The position numbers and the translations under genes were made by a program. The notes below the pieces were generated by a model. That model worked only from the letters and a program-made list of their open reading frames with translations. It was not told where the DNA came from and did not search any database. DNA of 64,000 nucleotides from assembly GCA_036245805.1 (NCBI GenBank), contig BTRK01000001.1:17615087-17679086 (forward strand), written 5' to 3'. Of this stretch, positions 59,201 to 64,000 are shown piece by piece. Origin of the DNA: Pristionchus mayeri (Eukaryota > Nematoda > Chromadorea > Rhabditida > Neodiplogasteridae). Each line of letters starts with the position of its first letter. Position 1 is the stretch's first letter.

Positions 59201-62200
59201 TTATTATTGCCAATTGTCAGTGTCTTCGGGATTGTAATCATCATTTCGATACTTATCTTCCGTTTTGCTAATCAGAAAAGTCAGCTCATCGTGAACTTGG
59301 GAGGCGCTATTTTCGATACGACTACTGCTACGTAAGTATATCTGGTCTTTGTTCATGCGTGATAGTTTAGCAGGTGCTTTGCTCGTTGAAGACCGTTGAG
59401 TTAACTTTGAAAGATCTCCATCAAAATACTGAACAAAAAATGAAAAATATAATTTGAGAATCCTGGTAAGCGCTACGATGGGCTGTTTCCTATCGCAACC
59501 CCAGTGGAGGTACGCATTTGTGGAGTGGATCAAGAGCTGGAGTAGGAGGAGGTATTATCGACTAGTGTATATTGCTTACAGGAGTGCTCCGGGGAACAAA
59601 TGCTAGGGAGTCCCACCACGAAAATTCTGCGCTCGCAATGGGAAACTGTAGCGATTTTGCCCCTAGAATGAGCTCAAACGTATGTAGAACGAATGAAACA
59701 TAAACGAACCAGGCGCTACCCTGCGCTTTCAATGAACTTTGCGCGTATGTAAATAGGCCCAGAGGCGTCTGTGAAACTTCGTACAAAGTGATTTATGATC
59801 GGGTGAGTGGCCTCTACGATATCCACACTGTCAGTATGGGTGACTGAACATTCCCCGGAGCACCCCTTTAATTTATTACATAATTAAACTTATTCAGTCC
59901 CTCGGTCGCGCCTGACGAATACCGAACGTCAACAATCATTTCGAGAGATGAAGGATCGCTTCATTTCGATACAATCACGAGACTTTGGGAGGAAACCTAC
60001 GACGTCTTTTGTCAGAAGAAGCAGACCACAGCATATTCGAACTCGTTTTTCAAGTATTTAACATAATTTGAAAGAAACATGATAGATTTAAAATGTTCGC
60101 CTTTGAGGCGTGAACAAATACGAATTGACACTGATATACCAACAAATTTTCACTCAAATTCGGCTTGAATTGACATACCTTGAATAGGTAGATGGAGACG
60201 ATGAGTGAAGAAGTCACGGGGAGCACGCAGAAGATGAGCAGGAAGATCTCGTAGAAGAACTTCTTCCCTTGCACCATCTGCATTTTTTTATTGATTAACG
60301 AGCATTGAAGTGAATTTTAAAAAGGTAAGAGGTACAGTACCGTGCAAAAGTATTGCAACAAAATTGTTTTTGCAATAACTTTCTTCTAGGATGAGATATC
60401 GACTCATGGTTTGGAGTGATCGGTAGGTAAACATCATGCGCATATAGCACCGTGGTTGACGTGGATACAGCCACTGAGCTCTGGATACGGTATTCATTAT
60501 TCATATTTGAGATCGAGAAAACATTATGTAGGGTACGCAGATATTTCCTATGATGCCCCACTTCGTGTGGTGGAAGCACAACTACCTGTGCATAGAATCC
60601 ACTGCTAAACTCATTGGGCCGATTTCGCAATCTCCGGGAATATCGATTTTGCGAAACCTCCAAATTTTTGAAAAATGAGTATATCTTTGCTCTACGACGA
60701 GCTACAGCTCCCAAATTTGGCATGTGACATGACATAACGATGTACCAATAATGCCCCGAATATTGGGCAGATTGAATGATCGGCGCGAAATTTCGAAAAA
60801 AATTGGGCAAATTTTTCGCCTGATAGCGGACTTTGCGATGCGTGAAGCTACAAATCTAATTTTTGGTTGTCAGATGTAGAAAGTAGTATGGACAAAACAT
60901 ACAAGACAGTTTTCTTTTTGGAGCATTTTGAAGCTTTATATCAGCGATGAAATGAATGGAAATTGAGAGTGCGAGATTGTAAAATGATGAGTGAGTTCAA
61001 AATGAATCATCTCGGATTCACACCAGATCATGTCACGAGCATTGATTGGTCAAGTTATTCACTATTCCGCATTAGCCTGGTTGATTCAAGTGCAAATTAT
61101 CTCGATAGACGAGAAAAAGTTCTGAGTGTGTCCACTTCTCATGACTCGATCCGCTCAAATTCGACCAGTTTTTAGGACAATAACAACGGGGAAAATGCTC
61201 CAAAAAGAAAACTGTCTTGTAGGTTTTGTCAATAATACTTTCTACATCTGACAACCAAAAATTAGATTTGTAGCTTCACGCATTGCAGAGTCCGCTATCA
61301 GGCGAAAAATTGGCCCATTTTTTTTCGAAATTTCGCGCCGATCATTCAATCTGCCCAATATTCGGGGCATTATTGGTACATCGTTATGTCATGTCACATG
61401 CCAAATTTGGGAGCTGTAGCTCGTCGTAGGGCAAAGATATACTCATTTTTCAAAATTTGGAGGTTTCGCAAAATCGATATTCCCGGAGATTGCGAAATCG
61501 GCCCAATGAGTTTAGCAGTGGATTCTATGCACAGGTAGTTGTGCTTCCACCACACGAAGTGGGGCATCATAGGAAATATCTGCGTACCCTACATAATGTT
61601 TTCTCGATCTCAAATATGAATAATGAATACCGTATCCAGAGCTCAGTGGCTGTATCCACGTCAACCACGGTGCTATATGCGCATGATGTTTACCTACCGA
61701 TCACTCCAAACCATGAGTCGATATCTCATCCTAGAAGAAAGTTATGGCAAAAAAATTTTGTTGCAATACTTTTGCACGGTACTGTACACCCCGTATTGAA
61801 GACCGGGCTCGTGGGAGGACACTGTGAGACAGTGTCAATTTGGTTCGGTTTGTAGTGCCCACCTCTCAGAAGAGCTATTTTTATGATGTGAGGTGTAAAT
61901 AAGGAAATTGTGCAATGTTATTTAAAATAATTTAGAAAAAATCAAACCTGCAGTGAGCAGTCACCAGGGTGAATGTACACGACCTTGTCGATCCAGCAGT
62001 AGAGAATGAACCTGAAATTGGAGGATTATCGCCCTTGATTAGGGTCATTTCACAGCATCCGTCCTCTCTTCTCCCTCATTCTGCTAATTCAGTATTCCTA
62101 GCAACAAATAACTGTTGTAAATTTTGTTTTTCAACGAGCCGACTTTTGCTTAAATTTGCTTGAGCGGGTGCAATTCTAATAAAATAGTAAGCGAAATGCC

Positions 62201-63736
62201 CATTATAGTGAAATTGAATCGGTTACTGATTACGTTACTACAACAAATCTTCAGAGGAAAATTAAATTATACAATTATGAGATATACCCGAGTGAGATGG
62301 ACCAGATGAGTCCACACAGCATAATCGCCTTCTTCTTGCTCATCACTCTGTCGTAACTAAGCGGCCACCGGAAGTAGACCAACTGAAAGAGCATTGTTTT
62401 TGTTTTGAAATTGATTTGATTTTTTTTGTTTTCTCTTGTTTTGATTTTTGTGTTGGAAGTATGACTGAACGTCAATAGAGTATTATTTGGCTTGATTTAG
62501 AATCGAACAAAGAGAAAAATCCTAATTTCTGCCGAATGATAAATTCAACAAAATGACCTTGTCAACGTTGAGCATTGTCAGAGAGAGGCCCGAGATGGCG
62601 AGACCGACCCAGTTGAAGAAGTGAACGACCTGAAACTATATGAATTCTATCGGTGCAATGTGTTGTGTTCTCTTTTCCACGCAGTGTTGCCACTCTAGGC
62701 AGTGAGATAATCAGTGCATGTCCCTCTGAGCCTGACCTAATTAGTGATAATTGGTGCAAATCACACGGGGTCAAATGGCTGCATGGCAAAAGCAAAGGGA
62801 TTAAGGGAGAAATGGGATGGCTTGTCATATTTTTCTCATAAATGCGATGAAAAATGTATGATTAGCCATCGCATTTCGAATTTTCAAAATGCATGATTTG
62901 CCTTCAATTTCGACTCGTCATCGTTGATTATCAGGTCGAATACGAAGATGGTCACGGAATTCTGAGAAACGAGCGTTGGCGAAATTAGCAAAATTATAAA
63001 TTACGCCCGTGGTTTCTATTCTGCGCCCACTGAATCCCTATGATTTGCTTTTAATGATAAATTCATTCTTAGAATAACACTCGTCGGGAGATAGGAGAAG
63101 ATAAGCATAAGAAAGAAATTTGTAATTAGCTAATTAATTAATCGACTTACGAAGCACAACTCGACTTTCTGCAGGAACGTATGCTTTCGGATCAGCAATT
63201 CGTTAGGGTGGCAGAACACTGGAACATGATTTTGAAGTCCAATTAAGACTTCATCTAACTATTATTTCCTCATACATTCTGTATTTTACGCTTTTGTGGA
63301 GAACGATAAATAAAGTAAAATATTGATTATAATTTTCACCAGTAAGAATGAGGTCGCCGACTGTCATATTGAGAATGAAGAGGTGCATTGTATCCCCGCT
63401 TCTTCTGAAATTGTTTTGGGTTGGGCCAAGAGAAATTGATCAGTCGCGAATTTTATCACAAAATTAAGATCGTTTGAAACCCAAAGTAAGTTTTTCTACG
63501 CCTTTTTGTCATTTACGTTGGATCACTCTGGGCGCTATTAAATCAAGTGGAACCAATTAATTGTTGCCACTGCATTAAATACCCAATTGTTCTTTTCGTT
63601 GTAATTTACTTGGGAAATAAACAACTTGGAATGAATGAAATATTTCAACTCACTTGAAAAGTTTGATGGCGCAAAATATGACGAGTACATTGAAGACAGT
63701 GGAAGCCATCGATGCCGCCAAGAGGAGATCATCGGT
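38243..63736 (-). CDS. Class A (rhodopsin-like) G-protein-coupled receptor spanning 25.5 kb; contains the sre cluster in one intron
   Basis: Fifteen minus-strand exons join in one frame of 408 codons: 63,736-63,654; 63,404-63,340; 63,218-63,151; 62,961-62,902; 62,629-62,558; 62,382-62,288; 62,011-61,948; 60,277-60,179; 41,205-41,143; 41,013-40,916; 40,639-40,558; 38,990-38,872; 38,760-38,649; 38,489-38,428; 38,327-38,243. Segments: TM1 LLLAASMASTVFNVLVIFCA; TM2 LFILNMTVGDLIL; TM3 ISGLSLTMLNVDK, with NVDK where DRY is usual; loop YFRWPLSYDRV; TM4 AIMLCGLIWSISLGFIL; TM5 LLIFCVLPVTSSLIVSIY; loop RQKRNASFVG; TM6 LVFIFATTAWTSFSLLPYR; TM7 NPLITSLIYAPYR; then a Ser-rich cytoplasmic tail. The N-terminal exon is probably beyond 63,736. 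Exon phases match at every join, including across the 19-kb intron 41,206-60,178. Exon 62,961-62,902 uses a GC donor. The ligand is unknown. Confidence 0.82.
39009..40325. repeat. Palindromic foldback element (CAGTCGCGAG family), copy 1
   Basis: CAGTCGCGAGCATAAGTCAC at the left is mirrored by GTGACTTATGCTCGCGACTG at the right, with TA on both sides. Arms of about 600 bp meet near 39,665, where GGTATACT and AAACACCTTGTTT-type inner repeats lie. It sits in a receptor intron (between the exons at 40,558 and 38,990). The related copy is at 48,444-49,806. Confidence 0.88.
41349..42983 (+). CDS. Sre-family serpentine chemoreceptor, array gene 1 (intact)
   Basis: Ten exons: 41,349-41,380; 41,421-41,562; 41,692-41,812; 41,859-41,950; 42,026-42,155; 42,224-42,291; 42,333-42,449; 42,517-42,653; 42,721-42,828; 42,857-42,983, giving 357 codons with no stop. 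It starts METVCFNKTCV, a 32-bp first exon shared by most of the cluster. Sre hallmarks: FHPNMMR before TM3, IIERFFASIYVRDYEK, then YTFTERYQLDENIRAFK before TM6. Hydrophobic stretches fit seven membrane segments. The last exon has the motif EGDVYFRDLSGVWNTQ, common to the whole array. Intron 7 begins with GC instead of GT, and intron 6 ends GAG. Sre proteins are nematode chemosensory receptors; the ligand is unknown. It lies inside the antisense receptor intron, 144 bp from that gene's exon at 41,205. Confidence 0.85.
43221..44744 (+). pseudogene. Sre-family chemoreceptor, array gene 2 (frameshifted)
   Basis: Same exon plan as gene 1, its closest relative: 43,221-43,252; 43,300-43,441; 43,481-43,604; 43,666-43,757; 43,801-43,930; 43,979-44,046; 44,097-44,212; 44,305-44,440; 44,482-44,586; 44,618-44,744. 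Hallmarks are METVCFNKTCV, FHPNMMRMSVF, IVERLFATIYARDYEK and YTFTERYQLDENI. Exon 7 is one base short (ATTCGGTTTTCAAG against ATTCGAGCATTCAAG in gene 1), exon 8 is one base short near TCAGGGCGGC, and exon 9 has TAG where gene 1 has TGG. The final stop codon overlaps the start of a mariner-type MITE at 44,741. It is probably a recent pseudogene. Confidence 0.82.
44741..45638. mobile_element. Mariner-type MITE, TTAGGTTGATTCAAAAGT termini
   Basis: TTAGGTTGATTCAAAAGTTT at 44,741 and the inverted end finishing CAACCTAA at 45,638 extend together through CTCCCT, flanked by TA on both sides. The length is 898 bp with no recognisable transposase. It lies between sre genes 2 and 3 and abuts the last codons of gene 2. 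Confidence 0.82.
45780..47402 (+). CDS. Sre-family serpentine chemoreceptor, array gene 3 (intact)
   Basis: Nine exons: 45,780-45,811; 45,856-46,003; 46,173-46,293; 46,334-46,425; 46,467-46,596; 46,653-46,708; 46,776-46,892; 46,967-47,103; 47,150-47,402, for 361 codons in frame. Hallmarks: FHPNMIRISLFF, VIERVFATYLCRTYER, YLFPERYQLEENIRAFK, and a C-terminus with EGSIYFRGLALAWD. In the other genes the last two exons are separated by an intron; here the reading stays open through that point, so the intron is lost, or is a GC-starting intron at 47,234 that happens to be open. The DYE of the ER motif is TYE here. The gene looks functional. Confidence 0.83.
47700..50907 (+). CDS. Sre-family serpentine chemoreceptor, array gene 4 (intact, foldback element in intron 4)
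   Basis: Ten exons: 47,700-47,731; 47,777-47,921; 48,130-48,250; 48,292-48,380; 49,888-50,017; 50,062-50,147; 50,191-50,310; 50,384-50,520; 50,655-50,750; 50,796-50,907, for 355 codons. It starts MEVVEINGIRW. Hallmarks: FHPNLIRIIIFFFGH, VVERGIASLLVRDYERR, YSLPLRYQLEENVRALK, and EGDVYFNGLTSAWDTHF at the end. Intron 4 is 1.5 kb because a 1.36-kb palindromic element (48,444-49,806) lies in it. Intron 7 starts GC (AAG/GCAAGG). With gene 5 it forms a subgroup (MEVV start, GALV or GAAID near TM7). Confidence 0.84.
48444..49806. repeat. Palindromic foldback element (CAGTCGCGAG family), copy 2
   Basis: Same termini and internal order as 39,009-40,325, flanked by TA. The arms meet near 49,100 around AACACCCTGTTTACCCCTAT. 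It lies within intron 4 of sre gene 4, and therefore also inside the giant receptor intron. Copies 1 and 2 differ by many single bases but share full length, so this is a defined family. Confidence 0.88.
51288..52897 (+). pseudogene. Sre-family chemoreceptor, array gene 5 (splice sites around exon 2 lost)
   Basis: Expected exons: 51,288-51,319; 51,368-51,512; 51,560-51,680; 51,728-51,816; 51,905-52,034; 52,076-52,146; 52,191-52,307; 52,357-52,493; 52,649-52,744; 52,786-52,897. Together they make a clean 349-codon frame close to gene 4 (MEVVYLNGARW; FHPNCMRLLLF; VVERGFATILVHDYETR; YTLPMRYQLEENVRSFR; EGDLYFTGLSTAWNTEF). However, exon 2 is preceded by TTTTCCGG, not an AG acceptor, and followed by AAG/TTACGA, not GT. 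The coding parts are otherwise free of stops, so the loss is recent or splicing uses other sites. It could be a pseudogene in this strain only. Confidence 0.78.
53055..54557 (+). CDS. Sre-family serpentine chemoreceptor, array gene 6 (intact, one intron lost)
   Basis: Nine exons: 53,055-53,086; 53,128-53,278; 53,322-53,442; 53,483-53,574; 53,622-53,819; 53,971-54,087; 54,130-54,266; 54,314-54,409; 54,452-54,557, for 349 codons. It starts MEYVCFGNSCY. Hallmarks: FHPNMMRIIAYF, IVERLFATVLAEDYEKTD, YTLSERYQIKENIRAFK, and EGDVYFKGLNSVWDRQF. The exon 53,622-53,819 fuses what are exons 5 and 6 elsewhere, an exact intron loss after DNTI. The gene looks functional; spacing to gene 5 is 157 bp. Confidence 0.85.
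54974..56821 (+). CDS. Sre-family serpentine chemoreceptor, array gene 7 (intact)
   Basis: Ten exons: 54,974-55,005; 55,048-55,189; 55,238-55,358; 55,450-55,544; 55,647-55,776; 55,983-56,047; 56,089-56,205; 56,362-56,498; 56,588-56,683; 56,731-56,821, for 341 codons. It starts MEYICYQNSCY; an upstream ATG at 54,814 is followed at once by a GTGAGG and was not used. Hallmarks: FHRNMMRIAAYL, VIERLFATILVHDYETK, YTLPERYQLEENIKAFR. The C-terminus ends DESELYFSNLRLSWEKL. Intron 5 contains a 77-bp perfect-stem hairpin next to the acceptor (55,888-55,964). The gene looks functional. Confidence 0.85.
55888..55964. repeat. Small hairpin in intron 5 of sre gene 7
   Basis: GTCTGACCCTCTTCAGTTTG and CAAACTGAAGAGGGTCAGAC form a long stem around a loop containing CTCTCGTCTCTCAGACC. 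Similar CCATTTC sequence flanks both sides. It ends 15 bp before the branch/acceptor region of the intron. Confidence 0.7.
58000..58330. repeat. Degenerate tandem repeat in intron 3 of sre gene 8
   Basis: CCGATGAAATCATGA, CTGACCCA, TCTGACCCA and ACGGGTTACGGTA recur three times in the same order at a spacing of about 110-130 bp. The remaining intron sequence holds nothing recognisable. Confidence 0.7.
59577..59867. mobile_element. MITE with TTAA-type target, copy 2, in intron 9 of sre gene 8
   Basis: Starts GGAGTGCTCCGGGGAACA and ends CATTCCCCGGAGCACCCCT before TTAA. It aligns along its whole length with 37,099-37,386 (shared AGGCGTCTGTG, TTTATGATCGGGTGAGTG). The left target half has decayed to TTAC. 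Confidence 0.82.
60335..61784. repeat. Palindromic foldback element with CAGTACCGTGCAAAAGT termini
   Basis: CAGTACCGTGCAAAAGTATT is mirrored by AATACTTTTGCACGGTACTG and flanked by TA. Arms of about 600 bp (60,335-60,936 and 61,193-61,784) flank a 257-bp loop. The terminus resembles Tc1/mariner ends. It occupies a receptor intron between the exons at 60,277 and 61,948. ORFs of 132-171 codons inside are mirror images of the two arms. Confidence 0.88.
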
Positions 63737-64000
63737 CTAAAATTATTGATTGGATTAGTTAATTTAATTAATTATCAAAGTATGTCACTATTAAATATGT
63801 CGACTTTGTGTCATGTGCTTCTGATCAGTATTTTTGCTCCTGTTCTTGCGTTCGCATGAATAAACATGTGTATGGCCACTCCACTTTGCAACCTCTCACC
63901 ACAAACTAGCAGGGCAAGGTAATTGCATAAAACACATGTAATCAAAACTTGCAGCGCCGGAGTGGCCAATGGTGAAATTCTCTTGTTCTAACAAAATGTT

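Larger units (their letters stand above)
57363..60066 (+). pseudogene. Sre-family chemoreceptor, array gene 8 (one-base insertion in exon 8)
   Basis: Ten exons: 57,363-57,415; 57,487-57,625; 57,719-57,839; 58,555-58,649; 58,704-58,833; 58,903-58,970; 59,034-59,150; 59,194-59,331; 59,459-59,551; 59,898-60,066. Hallmarks: FHRNMTRLIIFF, VIERTLATVYINDYERRK, YTLSLRYQLEENMRAFK, and QPQWRYAFVEW in the ninth exon. Exon 8 is 138 bases against 137 in its relatives: after FLLII an extra A (GCCAATTGTC) shifts the frame to an early stop, while the next frame continues VSVFGIVIIISILIF. Intron 7 starts GC, intron 3 carries a tandem repeat, and intron 9 holds a TTAA-type MITE. The first exon is longer than in other members (53 bp). 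A single base separates it from an intact gene, so a sequencing error must be considered. Confidence 0.8.

Noticed and set aside
60295..61855. ORFs of 171 and 132 codons, with the same protein on both strands
   Set aside because: They are the two arms of one palindrome read in mirror, with no family similarity.
1..64000. CRISPR arrays, rRNA genes, bacterial operons or a viral genome
   Set aside because: No direct-repeat and spacer pattern, no rRNA motifs and no prokaryotic gene layout. The reverse transcriptases are of non-LTR type with target duplications.

Overview
The window is nuclear DNA from a nematode. It has short phase-conserved introns with TTTCAG-type 3' splice sites, a tandem cluster of Sre-class serpentine chemoreceptor genes, mariner-type elements with TTAGGTTG termini, and CR1-like and RTE-like non-LTR retrotransposons. 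A diplogastrid such as Pristionchus is possible, but the sequence alone does not fix the genus.

Positions 1-24,000 are dominated by nested mobile DNA. A THAP/DDE transposase copy (1-2632) and a truncated ribosomal protein S17 fragment form one arm of a large inverted repeat; the other arm is at 23,936 to at least 30,002. Next comes a RING-RRM gene (3858-12,636) broken by a mariner-type element (4714-11,967). That element holds a CR1-like retrotransposon (4879-10,854), which in turn holds a 5'-truncated RTE element (6912-8416). Target-site duplications mark all three levels. Further on are two more retrotransposon remnants, a decayed Srx-like receptor cut by a hAT-type MITE, a 1.2-kb palindrome, and two more mariner-type elements.

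Positions 22,600-37,400 hold the second inverted-repeat arm, with a fuller transposase copy (P2X7C-like module, THAP, DDE) interrupted by another CR1-like insertion. Two incomplete serpin genes lie on either side of it: 3' exons at 22,606-23,640 and 5' exons at 31,701-33,960. A second decayed RING-RRM copy (36,224-37,085) follows.

Positions 38,243-63,736 are the most informative part. A class A seven-transmembrane receptor gene on the minus strand can be read through 15 exons in one continuous frame. Its intron between the TM5 exon and the intracellular-loop-3 exon is about 19 kb long and contains eight sre genes, all on the opposite strand and all with the same ten-exon plan. Five appear intact (1, 3, 4, 6, 7), two carry frameshifts (2 and 8), and one (5) has lost splice sites on both sides of exon 2. 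The receptor's introns also hold long palindromic foldback elements, a mariner-type element and a TTAA-type MITE.
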